Assembly: GCA_001606155.1 (NCBI GenBank) | Contig: LODT01000035.1 | Location: forward strand, 610,658-674,657 | Direction: 5' to 3' | DNA from: Tieghemostelium lacteum | Taxonomy: Eukaryota; Evosea; Eumycetozoa; Dictyosteliales; Raperosteliaceae | Length of the DNA: 64,000 nucleotides | Shown: piece by piece, positions 1-10,973 of the stretch | Numbering within the stretch: position 1 is the first letter of the stretch | Layout of the letters: every line of letters starts with the position of its first letter | Position numbers and translations under genes: made by a program | The notes under the pieces: generated by a model | The model's input: the letters and a program-made list of their open reading frames with translations, nothing else | Database searches by the model: none | What the model was told of the DNA's origin: nothing

Positions 1-45
1 ACACTTTTATACTAATTCTAATACAATTTTATTTATATTTTACAG

Positions 46-70
46 AGGAAGTAAAGAACCTGACAAATAA
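46..70 (+). CDS. Possible last exon of an upstream gene (partial)
   Basis: A branch-point-like TACTAAT stretch and a T-rich tract lead to a TTACAG acceptor ending at 45. In one frame the sequence then reads Gly-Ser-Lys-Glu-Pro-Asp-Lys followed by TAA at 68-70. This looks like the terminal exon of a plus-strand gene that begins left of the window. With so few residues no product can be named, and the call rests on the splice signal alone. The remaining bases up to 240 are AT-rich and hold nothing I recognise except the promoter of the next gene. Confidence 0.3.
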
Positions 71-240
71 ATACTTTAAAAACCTGTTTATTGAATGAAA
101 TTCATGTATTTAACCTGCAAACCAAAAATAAATGTGTAATAAGATATCTTATTCAATTTAGATTAATCCTGTTGAATGGAAATTATTTTAATATTTCCCA
201 TTTCCATTAATTTTTTGTAAAAATCTTTTATTCACCAAAT

Positions 241-1421
241 ATGACAGAACAAAGTAAACAAGAAGCCGCAAATGTATGGTATAAATTACATGAGTGATCT
301 GATGAAAAGTTAATACTAAAATTTACTTTGTAGATTCAAAAATGTATAGAAAAATGTTTTACATTATACCTAACTAAAACAGAGATTATAGTGACACTTC
401 AAAATCAACTAAATGTAAATCCTCAGTTTTCAGAATGTGTATTAGATAGTTTAGAACAAAATCATCCTGATTTTTTTAAAGTCTATAATCTTAGACTAAA
501 ATTAAAATCACAAATACAGGAGTTCAACCAATTGACGGGTTTTATACTTCAGAATCTATTAAATAATGGTAACTCGAATACAAATCAAAGTAATCTAAAA
601 TTATTGCCATCACCTATGAGTACAGGTGCAACAGGTCCTATTTCAGAGCAAGAAAAAGAGCAACATCTACAGCTACAGTCATTGATAAAGTCACAGAAAC
701 AAAAGAGAAATGAGTCATTGTTGGTTGGAGGTAATAATGCTGGATCATTAGGATCGTTAGGGTCTTTAGGTACACTAGGAAATCTACCGGCTTTTAATGT
801 AAATACTAATTTAAATGATAATGAAAGAGCCAATGATTTTTCAACTATTCCTGTGATTTCTAGTTCAATTTTACCATCATCAACATCAACTCCTAATCTA
901 ACGACACCATCAACACAGACATCAACACAGAGTGGTATAGATAATAGTATGGGTATTGGAAATCAACAGCACTCTACTAGTAGTTCTGTGAGTCATTTAG
1001 ATAACAGTTTACTGACAGTCGGACAATCACAACAAAGACAACAATCAGTATCTGATTTTTTGAATATATACGATCCATTAGGAGGAATAGGTGCAAATTT
1101 GAATGCATCTCTATCATCTCTACCTAAATTCGATACACTAGGTGGAGATCCAAACTATAACTTTGCATCATTTTTAAATCAATCTAATAGTACCACACCC
1201 ATAACCAACACAACAACAACAACCAATAACAATCAGAATGTAAATAACAATAATGGACAACTGACTCAAAGTACAAAATCAACATCAAATCTAAACCAAA
1301 GTTATGATTTTGGTATGTTTGTCACATATTTATCATATACCCTCCCAAGTTCACCTACTAATTACAACTTTACTCTTATTTAGAATCATTTTTAAATTTA
1401 AAACATAATGAACATTTATAA
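241..1421 (+). CDS. Plant-type A_thal_3526 domain protein, Asn/Ser/Thr-rich
   Basis: Three exons: 241-273, 334-1312 and 1384-1421 (introns 60 and 71 nt, donors GTATGG and GTATGT, TAG acceptors). They join in frame to 349 aa starting Met-Thr-Glu-Gln-Ser-Lys. Residues of about 10-75 carry a compact helical block with the pattern IQKCIEKCFTLYL, then PxFxxxVLDSLEQNHPDFF, then YNLRLKLKSQI. I recognise this pattern as the plant protein family TIGR01589/PF09713 (A_thal_3526), whose function is unknown. The rest is low-complexity Ser/Thr/Asn/Gln sequence. The third exon replaces a spurious read-through end with a Phe/Leu-containing tail. The long disordered region suggests a nuclear regulator, but that is inference; an earlier thought of a small Mediator subunit was weaker than the domain match. 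Confidence 0.7.
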
Positions 1422-2283
1422 ATAATGTATAGTAGTGATATAAAAAAAATTCATAAAATAGTAAACAGAAAATAAAAAGGAATTTTTATTTTTGTATTAA
1501 AGACCACAGATTTAAAAAATTGACTTCAAATTAATTGCCAAGGTCCTGGTCTGCAGGGTCTTGCATTTTAGGTTTTAGTATAGGAGCTGATTCTGCTATT
1601 TCTTTAAGATCCTATGTCAGTAAATTATTGTAAAGTAATCTAAAATATATATTTACCTTCCATAGTATCTTTGTATTTTGGAGTTAATATATTAAATGGT
1701 AGACATTTCATAAATATAAATAAACATCACCCTAAAACCCCTAATAGAACAGTTATATATGTATATATATATATATAACAAACACACACACACACAACTA
1801 TAATAGGGAAATTTTAAAAATACAAAATTTATGCATAATTTCCAACATTTTAAACAAATAATGAAATTATTGGGTGATTAATTTAATAGATACTATAGAT
1901 TAAGATTTGGAATCCATATTGACATATCCCATACTCCGTGTGTGGGTGATTCGAATCGCATAGTGGGAATTTTAGCTAAATTATGGCGCCAGTACTACGG
2001 TAAAGTCTTAATTACATTTATTTATTGAGAGGTATTATCTGTAAACTCAAAATTGTGTTGTGGTTGGTGTTAAATGGTATTTATCTAGGTTTTGATTGTT
2101 TTGTTTTTGTGATGTGTGTGTTGTGATTATACATTTATGTTGTGATAGTTGGGTGTTCTTCTTCTTGTTTTAGTTCTTGTTTGTAAGTTCTTCTTTATTT
2201 TCAGGGTTTTACTATTATTTATTTTTTTTTTTTTATTATCATTTTTAATTGTGTGGAATTGGTAGGCGATTTTAAACTGTTTG
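1422..2283. other. Gap with simple repeats and LINE 3' flank
   Basis: AT-rich, with no convincing gene. It holds a TA/CA microsatellite (1752-1797), a 7-bp hairpin at about 1936-1954 beside a tRNA-B-box-like string, and from about 2000 a T/G-rich flank. That flank probably includes the 3' untranslated part and A-tail (poly-T at 2220-2238 on this strand) of the LINE remnant that follows on the minus strand. A short two-exon minus-strand reading at 1531-1711 fails the frame test and is not annotated. Confidence 0.5.
1752..1797. repeat. TA/CA dinucleotide microsatellite
   Basis: Alternating TA units with one G interruption run directly into a CA tract of about eight units. It is a plain simple-sequence repeat. 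Confidence 0.9.
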
Positions 2284-2995
2284 CTAGTTTCTATTGAATT
2301 CAAATTTAAGTTTAACATCGTCGTTGGAGTTGTTGATCCTTGATTGGTAGTCTAGGTATTTTAGCAGTTTCCATTTGGCAATGTTGATTGTTTCGGATAG
2401 TGTGTTCATTACAGGTGATGGTCTATTGGATTTGTCAGTTTCAAAGAGGTTGTAACAGATTATATTCCACATTTGGTTCATTATTATAGCCATCAGGGTA
2501 GGGAATGTTTTCTCGTGGTGGCTGATTTGATTTAGATCTATGGCATTTAGACTCCAAGAGTGGATTTTCTTGATAGAGAGTTGGTTTACAATGGGAACAA
2601 TTTCGTTGCAGTGTTTAGTTGATAGCTTGCAGTTGAAAAAAAAGTGGATGTATGGATCAGTGAATGTTAAATTACATTCATTTCGTGGGCATCTCTTTCT
2701 TTGGTGATTGATGCCAGGTAGTCATCTTGCAAAAAATCTAAAGAAGGTGTTTCTACCTTTGTGATGAACAATTCTAGCTATTCTAGGGAATATACCGTGT
2801 AGATTAAGGTCTAGTTGGAGATTGGATTGGCCAATAGTCCTTCTAACCCAGAGTTGTATTTCTTGATGGCCAGGTTCTTATATATATCTCTTAACTTGAT
2901 GGGTTGATTGTGGTCATTTCTAATTCCATTTACTATTTTTATATCTAGTTGATACTAGTTCTTTTTGTATTTCGCGACTATTAGGATTCTTCGTC
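2284..2995 (-). mobile_element. Degenerate LINE (non-LTR retrotransposon) 3' end
   Basis: Read on the minus strand, this is the C-terminal end of a LINE ORF2. First comes a block with IVHHKGRNTFFRFFAR, then a Cys-Pro-Arg-Asn-Glu-Cys ... His-Phe-Phe-Phe-Asn-Cys knuckle (CCHC-like zf-RVT type), then a Trp/Ile/Leu-rich tail, closing with TAG at 2284-2286. The copy is dead: an in-frame TGA lies just before the zinc knuckle (near 2724) and a frame change falls near 2860. Upstream of about 2995 the similarity fades, so reverse transcriptase and endonuclease are missing. The layout fits 5'-truncated LINE copies. Dictyostelid LINEs are mostly TRE elements that insert beside tRNA genes, but I see no tRNA gene nearby, so family assignment stays open. 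Confidence 0.65.
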
Positions 2996-3216
2996 GAGTT
3001 GTTTAATTAAACAAAAAAAAAAATCTAGTGCCAGAGCAACCGATCAAAACAGGGCAAATTAAAGTTTTTATGAAAAATATTTGTGTAGATGGTGGTCCTG
3101 GTATTAGCCAAAGCTCGAAAATTTTGAAAATCTAACCGACCTTGAATTTTAGAAAACAGTATTTAATATCAATTATTTAAATTTATTTTATTATTATTTA
3201 AAAAAAACAAACAAAT

Positions 3217-3765
3217 ATGAATAAATTATCTATTCTATTATTAATTGCTCTTGTAGCAGTTGCTTCAGCCACTATTAAGAAAACTCACGAATGTGAATGT
3301 AAATTCCAACATTCAACTCACAAAATTATGGCTTTCAAGTAGGTTTATTTTAATTGTACCTCCTAATACAAAATTTAATCTAACTCAAAATTTAAATATT
3401 TAAATAGTGAAAAGAATTGTGTTGAAAGATGTGAAATGGTAGCTGCTCAAGTATACCAAACTTGTGAAAAAGATACCTGTGTTTGTGATAATAAGGTAAC
3501 TCAATGTCAAGATGAAAAGATTGTAACCAGACATGGTCATGGTGGACACGGTGGTATTCATGGTAGTATCTCAATTGGTCCAGTATCCATTTCAGTTGGA
3601 GGTTCTTCTTCAGGATCAGGTTCCTCAGGTGGTTCCTCAGGTGGTTCCTCAGGTGGCTCAGGTGGTTCAGGTGGTGGTTCAGGTGGTGGTTCAGGATTGG
3701 TTACACCAGTTGTCAAGAAATGCCCATGTTCTGAAACTTTAAAATCAACTGTTTTCAAAAACTAA
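3217..3765 (+). CDS. Small secreted Cys-rich protein, copy 1
   Basis: Exons 3217-3338 and 3408-3765 (intron 69 nt, phase 2) give 159 aa. A clean signal peptide (MNKLSILLLIALVAVASA) is followed by about 80 residues with ten or so Cys arranged as CxC, CxxxC and CxCxxxxxxC pairs. After that come a His/Gly linker, a Gly-Ser tract of about 40 residues, and a terminal KKCPCSETLKS block. A secreted or matrix protein with disulfide-rich head and flexible Gly-Ser stalk is likely. I do not recognise a named family. It is a tandem paralogue of the gene at 4004, sharing the intron position and phase, the Cys spacing and the Cys-Pro-Cys end. Confidence 0.85.
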
Positions 3766-4003
3766 ATAACTTTAGGTACCTTATTGACCATTTACCATTA
3801 TAATTAAAATTAAATTATTTTAATTAAACACTAATTTGTATAATACAAAAATCCACATTTTTAACAGGCAAACACAATTAGATATTTTAATACTAAAAAT
3901 TCATTTCTTTGAGATTTTTTCAGTGGTATCCTGGTCCTTCCCAATACCAATTATTTTTAAAAATTTTAAAATATTATTTATTATTATTAAAACCATATTA
4001 ACA

Positions 4004-4499
4004 ATGAATAAATATATTGCACTACTATTATTACTTTCTATTGTTGTAGTAAGTTCTGGTTCCATTAAACCAACAAGTGATTGTGAATGCATTTTTGAAG
4101 ATTCCATTCATAGAATTATGGCTTTTAGGTTTGTATTTAATCATAATAATATCAACTAAGAGAAAAGATCTAATCAAATTTAAATTTAGTAAAGAGAGTT
4201 GCCAAGAGAGATGTAAAATGGTATCATCTCAAGTTTCACCAAAATGTGAATTAGATGAAACATGTATATGTTCTGGTAAACCAACTAAATGTGAAAATGT
4301 TGGTAAAAAGAAGCACACCTCACATGGTGGTGCATTCCATGGTATTCAATTATCATCTGCTTCAGCTGGTACTGGGTCAGCTGCTTCTTCTGCTGGTGGT
4401 CCAGATGATTCTTCATCAGGTATGAATTTCCCATCTTTTAAAAATCTCCTGTGTCCTTGTACTGCAACTTTGAAATCAATACAATTCACTCAAAACTAA
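4004..4499 (+). CDS. Small secreted Cys-rich protein, copy 2
   Basis: Exons 4004-4128 and 4190-4499 (intron 61 nt, phase 2, donor GTTTGT) give 144 aa. It has a signal peptide of about 22 residues, then CECIFEDSIHRIMAF across the splice junction, which aligns with the same stretch in copy 1. Cys pattern and the final Leu-Cys-Pro-Cys-Thr-Ala-Thr-Leu-Lys-Ser block also match copy 1. The Gly-Ser stalk is replaced by a shorter Ser/Ala/Gly-rich segment, so the stalk is the fast-changing part. Only 238 bp separate the two genes, as expected for a local duplication. Function is unknown; secretion is inferred from the signal peptide. Confidence 0.85.
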
Positions 4500-4626
4500 A
4501 TTTAATCTATTCAATTAATAATACAAATATTTTGTAGTTCCTAAATCGATTAGTTTACAATAAAATTAAGTTTTAAGATTTTTGTGAGTTTCATTTGTGT
4601 CACAAAGAAAAACGAAACTAAATCAT

Positions 4627-6696
4627 ATGATTAATTTATTTTGGAAAAAATTAAATTCTAAGTCATTGTCAACATGTGTATATAGTAAAAGATATTATAG
4701 TTTAAATAGTGGGACTGGGGTATCATACCAGGACAGTAAGAGATGGTTTGATGTCACTTCTAGATCAGCATATGGTATGCTGAATCAATGTTTTGATAAA
4801 TTGATTGAAAAATCACTACCAGAACAACAGAATAATGTAATTAAAGATAAATTCAAACCTACCTTCTCGGTTGCATCCAATGCCAAATTTAAATTTGATT
4901 ATTCATTAAATAATCTAGTTGTAGCATCACGTTTACTCGGTCAATCTAAACCTAATGAGATTACACTGAAACTCATTGAAACTTTTAATAGAGAGAAGAG
5001 TAAAGATAAAGTACAATCAGATAAAGAAGATAGTATACCGTTTTTAGATTTAATTGAAAAAATTGAAGGAAATGAAAAGGGTACTTTAAATATACATTTA
5101 TCAGACGACTATCTAAAAGATGCTTTACTGTTATGGACAAAACAAATACAATCTCATAGATTTCAAAATACAGATTCAACTGCAGTTAGTAAAGACATTC
5201 TAGTTGATTTTGCATCTCCTAATATGTCAAAAGAGCTACATGTGGGTCATTTAAGATCTATAGCATTAGGTGAGAGTATATGCAGAATATTAGAGTATTT
5301 AGGACACAATGTAGAAAGAGTTTCACATGTAGGTGACTTTGGTACACCTATGGGAATGGTAATTGCCCATGCAATGGATGTCAAAGCACCATTTTTAGAA
5401 GATTCATCTATAACACCCACACCAAAAGAACTGTCCATTCTATATTCAGAGTCGAAAGCTAAAACTAAGGTTGACCCTGTTTTTGCAAAAAGAACTCTAT
5501 TGACAGCTGCTGAACTTCAGAAAGGACCTCCATCGTTGAATGGGGGATCAGACCCAGCAATCTATCATGCATGGCAACGACTTTGTGAGGTCTCTAGAAT
5601 AGGTTTCAATGAGATTTTCAATCTTATGAAAGTACAAGCTGAAGAGCGTGGTGAGTCATATTACAGAACCATGTTGGCACCAGTCATAGAGACACTGGAG
5701 GCCAAAGGTCTTGTAGTAGATGACCAAGGCGCTAAATGTGTTTTTCTACCCAATCTCCAAAAGGAACCTATTATCATTAGAAAATCAGATGGAGGCTATC
5801 TGTATGCTACCACTGATTTAGCTGCGATTAAAAGTCGTGTGGAATCTGGAAAAGACTGGGTCATTGTAATTACAGATGATACTCAAAAACAACATTTTCA
5901 AGCTGTTTGGCAGATTGCACAGAAAGCAGGTTGGTTACCTACTGATGGTTCTATTCGTGTGGACCATTTATCATTTGGTGTTGTAAAAGGTGAGAATGGA
6001 CTAAAGCTCTCGTCTCGTGATGGTACACCCACACCTCTACTGGATTTAATAAAAGAATCTATAGAGAGATCTAAACTAGCTACAATAACCTCAAGATCCT
6101 TGACAAGATCTGAGAAAATAGACTCTTCACAAAACAGTTTCCATAGTGTGGAATCGGAGAGATTGCAAGAGAAATTTGAAATACCTCTTCAAGACCCTGA
6201 CCACTACCGAAAGATTGGTGTAGGAGCACTGAAATACTATGACCTAATTCACCGAAATAATCCATACATTTTCTCATATGATAATATACTGTCATTTAAA
6301 GGTAATACTAGTATATATATTCTCTATAGTTACACTAGAATTTCAACAATCTTAGAGAGATCTCAAATTGCACTCAATGAACTACTGAGTAAACAAACAA
6401 CACTGGATATTACCAACAATCAATCCATACATGAATTTACAGAAAAAGAAAGAAAAATTGTATTTTTGATATCAAGATTTTCAGATACCTTAAAGAATGC
6501 TGAAAATCAATTGAAACCTGGTATCGTATGTGATTATCTCTATGATTTAGCTGATAGTTTCCATGCATTTTATGAAACTGATCGTGTTATTGGTTCTGAA
6601 AGAGAGACACAAAGACTACTGATATGTTTAGCAATAAAAAGAATATTATCAACTGGTTTACATCTGTTAGGTGTAGAAACAGTAGAGAGAATCTAA
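4627..6696 (+). CDS. argS2: Arginyl-tRNA synthetase, mitochondrial type
   Basis: A single exon of 689 aa. The first ATG is 4627; an open frame extends further 5' but only through a GTG. The N-terminus (MINLFWKKLNSKS...SKRYYS) is basic and hydroxylated without acidic residues, like a mitochondrial targeting peptide. The class I ArgRS core follows: DFASPNMSKELHVGHLRS with the HVGH signature, HVGDFGTPMG, then GLKLSSRDGTP in the KMSKS-equivalent loop. The C-terminus is the all-helical DALR-type anticodon-binding domain ending LLGVETVERI. The enzyme charges tRNA-Arg with arginine using ATP. The symbol follows the dictyostelid habit for the organellar copy and is tentative; a cytosolic or dual role cannot be excluded. 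Confidence 0.88.
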   Translation: MINLFWKKLNSKSLSTCVYSKRYYSLNSGTGVSYQDSKRWFDVTSRSAYGMLNQCFDKLIEKSLPEQQNNVIKDKFKPTFSVASNAKFKFDYSLNNLVVASRLLGQSKPNEITLKLIETFNREKSKDKVQSDKEDSIPFLDLIEKIEGNEKGTLNIHLSDDYLKDALLLWTKQIQSHRFQNTDSTAVSKDILVDFASPNMSKELHVGHLRSIALGESICRILEYLGHNVERVSHVGDFGTPMGMVIAHAMDVKAPFLEDSSITPTPKELSILYSESKAKTKVDPVFAKRTLLTAAELQKGPPSLNGGSDPAIYHAWQRLCEVSRIGFNEIFNLMKVQAEERGESYYRTMLAPVIETLEAKGLVVDDQGAKCVFLPNLQKEPIIIRKSDGGYLYATTDLAAIKSRVESGKDWVIVITDDTQKQHFQAVWQIAQKAGWLPTDGSIRVDHLSFGVVKGENGLKLSSRDGTPTPLLDLIKESIERSKLATITSRSLTRSEKIDSSQNSFHSVESERLQEKFEIPLQDPDHYRKIGVGALKYYDLIHRNNPYIFSYDNILSFKGNTSIYILYSYTRISTILERSQIALNELLSKQTTLDITNNQSIHEFTEKERKIVFLISRFSDTLKNAENQLKPGIVCDYLYDLADSFHAFYETDRVIGSERETQRLLICLAIKRILSTGLHLLGVETVERI

Positions 6697-6963
6697 TCGA
6701 AATTTTATTTCATTTAAATAACATAAAAAAATGATCTGATCAAAAAAAGATTTTTTATTTTTTTTTATGTATTTTTTTTTTTTTTTTCACCACACCAATC
6801 CCTTCTTTTTAATTATATATCTTTTATTATTACTTTGAATTAGTTTTTTTAATTTTCAAAGAAACTTTTAAATAGTAGTAATATTACACTAGTTTTTTAT
6901 TATTATTCTATATTGTAACATTATTTTTTATATATAAATTAAAAAAGAAATTAAAAAGATAAA
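6697..6963 (+). promoter_or_regulatory. Presumed pirA promoter region
   Basis: A very AT-rich gap with long T runs (6768-6787) and A/T stretches up to the start codon, typical of dictyostelid promoters, where oligo-T blocks precede transcription starts. No specific factor site is evident. Confidence 0.35.
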
Positions 6964-9900
6964 ATGTCAGCGGACCCAACAACTTCAGCACTAGCTGATG
7001 TATTTGAAAGAGTTGATCTATTGGATATGGTTCAAATTCACGATGATCAATCGAGTATTGAATCATTACAACCAGTTATTGGATACAATGCCTATGACAG
7101 TATAAATTTCATTGATAGAGGTGCATTTGAAACTCAATGGAATGAAGAGACAGTGGCAATGGAGAAAATGGAAGATATATTAAGAGTAGGTGAAGGATTC
7201 ATCAATATGGTCTACACTTATAGATCATGTTCCAAAGCATTACCACAGGTAAAGAGTCAAGATCAACCAAACAAACAACAAATCTATGAAGGTATTTTCG
7301 CAGTACTGGAATTAGAAGTCAAAAAACTTAAAGACTTTATGTATTTCCAAAAGGATACCATTAAATTCATTGTAGAACACATTAAAAAACTAGCTGGTAC
7401 CTATGATAAGAAAAAAGAAAAAATCATTGCCTCTGAAAGCTTTTTAAATTATCTAGTTAGAATTTTAGATCTTTTAGCCATTTTGGATGCTTTAAAAAAT
7501 ATGAAAGCATGTTTAAATAATGATTTTGCATTCTTTAGAAGGTATGTGTATATTCTAAATCAAAAACAAAAAATCTATAGGGGGTTTGGATATTAATATA
7601 TAAATCTTTTTTTTTTTTTTATATATTTAGAGCTACATCTGTTCTTAGAAAGAATTCAGATGATCAATCACAAGAGTATCATAATTTATATTTATTTTTA
7701 GCAAATCAAAATTCAATTACCAATACATTGAAGAATGAATTGAGTGGTATTGAAAGATTTGATGATGTTTTACCAATTATTGTCAATCAGTGTGCTGACT
7801 ATTTGGAACAAGAAAAGTATATATTACCATCAGAGAAACACTGTTTACTAAGAGTCATGCCATTTATATTGTTACTCATTGACGATGAGAAACACAATAT
7901 CTTCAAGAACAAGAATTTGAATTTCTCTAGATACTCAAAGATCTTTAGAAAGAATCCAGTGGTTCCATTGTATGGTGATATGCAAATCACTTTGGAGTCT
8001 GTTGTCAGAAAATCACCACATTTCAATGAGAATCAATGGGGTACCTCTACATTGGACAGTAAAGTAGCTCAAGAATATGAAATTATTCATGTACTTGATA
8101 GCACTAGACAATTGTATAATGAATACGTTGCCAAGTTTGCCAATATGATTAATGAGATTAAAGCCTCAAAATCCAAGAATCCAAAAGAAGCTTTACCCGA
8201 CCAAGACATTAAACAGATTTTGCTTCTGGGTTTGAGAATTCTCTCTGATTGGACTTGTAGAGTACTTCAACAAGCTGCCTGGAAGTACAGTAAACCAAAT
8301 AACGATGCATCTCTTCCTGCTCAATTTGATTACGAGAGAGTAGTTAAATTCAATTACACTCCAGATGAGAGAACAGCACTCATTCAATTTATTGCAATGA
8401 TTAAAGGTTTGGCAACTCTTATGACTAGCCATGAATCACTTTTGCAACCAATCATTAAGAAGGTTATCCATCAAGAGTTACAAGAGTTTATTCAGTTGCA
8501 TCTTCGTGAGACCATCAAGTCATTTGCAAAGTCAAAAGAAAAGAAGAAGGATCAACTCAAGATTGAGATGACCCAACTAAAGAATATCTCTGTTGATTGG
8601 TTTGGTGGTGTTGAACCTCAAGAAGCTGTAGCTTCAAAGAAGTCTAGTTCCAAGACTGAGGATGTTAAACCTCAGATCCCAGTTCGTGCAGTTCCACCAA
8701 GTTCCACTCAATTGGAGTTAATCATAACCCTCGTACATAGTCTAATGGAGAAGAAGAAAGAGTTCTCAAGCAGTCAATTCCAAGAACTTGAAGATTTTGT
8801 TGGAAAAGCATTCTACTATCGTTACTTGCTCAATTTGACTCAATCCGTTACCAGTATAACTGATCTTGCTGATATGTGGTACAGAGAGTTCTATCTAGAG
8901 TTGAATAATCGTGTTCAGTTCCCCATTGAAGCATCACTTCCTTGGATTCTAACTGACCACATTTTGGAATCTGAAGATGCTTCTCTAATGGAATACATAT
9001 TCTATCCACTAGGTTTGTACAATGACACTGCTCATCGTGCTATCCAACATCTCAACCAACGTTTCCTCTACGATGAAATTGAAGCAGAATTGAATTTGTG
9101 TTTCGATCAATTGCTCTTTAAACTCTCTGGTAAAATCTATGCCCATTTCAAAGTTGTAGCATCTAGTATTCTCTTGGATAAATCCTACAAGACCCAATTG
9201 GAATTGGCTCATTTCTCAGGTCGTTTAGTTGCACCAAAATCCAGATTTGATGTATTACTCCGTCAGAAACATATTACCTTATTAGGAAGATCATTGGATC
9301 TCAATGGTTTGTTAGCTCAGAGACAAAATACATTCCTCAGACAGAACCTCGAATATGCCATCTCACGTTATGAAGCCTCTGATTTGACCTCTATCATTGA
9401 GTTGGAAACTCAGATTCAAAACCTCAAATTGACCTACAAGTTACTCAGTGAATACTTTACAATGGACAGCTTTGAAATGATCTTTAATGAGGTTAATGAA
9501 TCCACTTCATTGGTATCCTATCATGGACGTATTGTACTCCACACCATTTTTGAAATCATGTCTGATTTCTCTAGAAACTATACATTTAATGGTATAACTC
9601 AACGTTTTGTTAAGGCTCCTCATTTGTTTACTGATGAGGTTCAAAGAGATGCTATGCCACGTCCAAATCCAACATTTTTGTTTGGTAACAAACATATGAA
9701 TGCTGCTTATGGTAACAGTGCAGAGCTCCATAAAACCTTTATTGGTATGCCACATATTAAATCCATGTTGAATCTTGTAGGTAAGAAAAATCTACCATTG
9801 ATTGTAGGTGAATGTCTTCGTTCTATGGAGATTAAAATCATCAATGTACTCTCACCATACGTAAAGGAACTCTTGGCTAATGGTATGCCTCCATCAACTA

Positions 9901-10973
9901 AACTTCCAATTTACGATTACGGTACTGAAGGTGGTTATGGTTACTTCCAATTGAAACTTCGTGATATCTACATTTACCCTGATCTTCGTCCAGAAGTTCT
10001 CCAATGTTTCCGTGAGTTGGGTAACACCTTAATCCTCATGAATCTCCTTGACCAAGCTGTTGTGCAAGTTGATTCCTTTAACTTTGTAAAATCAGCTCCA
10101 TTCTTGGGTATCACACCAGAATCATGGTTCCAAGACCAAAACGGAGAGGATCCAACCCTCCAATCTCCACTCTATGCCCAGATTCAAAAATTAGCTCAGT
10201 TCCTTGAGAGCAATCCACAAGGAAGCACATCTAATCAGGTACTTAACGATATTGTTGCTAATGCATGGAGAGCTGATAAATTCTATCGTCCAAATGAACT
10301 CAATAGCTCACTATTCAAATCAGTTCTACAGAGATTCTCTCAATTACTTAACGTAGTTCGTGGTGAATGGGCTGGACAAGCTCCAGATAATGGTGTAATT
10401 TGCATTGATTCCTCCACTGAATTCTCTAGATTATGGTCAGCTTTGCAATTTGTCATTTGTTGGCCATTGGTTAATGAGAATGATAAATCATTCCATGAGT
10501 TGTTTGGTGATGGGTTAATGTGGGCTGGTTGCTCTATTATTCATTTCCTAGGACAACAATACAGATTTGAGGTATTTGATTTCTGTTATCACATTTTGAA
10601 TGTTGAAGAAGCTGCCACTATCAGATCTGATAAACCACAATTAAAGAGTTTCTTTAGATCAGCTCAATTGATTAAAGATATCAATCAACAGATATTCTCA
10701 ATTCTCAATACCTATTGTCCACCACCTCCATGTTCCAATATCATATTGTCACCACCAACTACTGAACAAGCTGAACAATTTATTGTAACCACAACAGTTC
10801 AAGAACAACAACAACAACAACAACAAATGCAACAACAAACAATGCCACCATTAGATAACAGTGTAAATTTACCACCTCCACCTCCTTCTGGTAATATGCC
10901 ACCTCCACCACCAATGATTGACGATATGCCACCTCCTCCACCATTTGGAATGCCACCTCCACCACCAATGTAA
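6964..10973 (+). CDS. pirA: PirA (CYFIP/Sra-1), SCAR/WAVE complex subunit
   Basis: Exons 6964-7541 and 7631-10973 (89-nt intron, GTATGT...TTTAG) give 1306 aa. The N-terminus ([45 protein letters not shown]) and the long FragX-IP region match CYFIP1/2 (Sra-1/PIR121) over nearly full length. CYFIP pairs with Nap1 and holds SCAR/WAVE inactive until Rac-GTP binds, so it controls Arp2/3-driven pseudopods at the cell cortex. The last about 70 residues add something animal CYFIPs lack: a Gln tract and four short Pro runs (PPPPPx[20 protein letters not shown]), which look like profilin or SH3/EVH1 ligands. Residue-level conservation elsewhere is high; I see no breaks. Confidence 0.95.

Noticed and set aside
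585-833. Minus-strand open frame rich in Pro/Asn/Cys
   Set aside because: Shadow of the low-complexity plus-strand gene; no start context, and composition mirrors the other strand.
1531-1711. Two-exon small gene on the minus strand (an MKCLPFNIL start, a GTAAAT donor, and a second exon with DLKEIAESAPILKPK)
   Set aside because: Both pieces look coding and the splice signals are good, but the lengths (55 + 81) do not keep the frame and no other acceptor works. It may be a dead gene or hold a base error; not strong enough to annotate.
1930-1990. tRNA-like patch with GATTCGAATC and a 7-bp hairpin
   Set aside because: The T-arm does not pair around the loop and no acceptor, D or anticodon stems can be built; GATTCGAATC is palindromic by itself.
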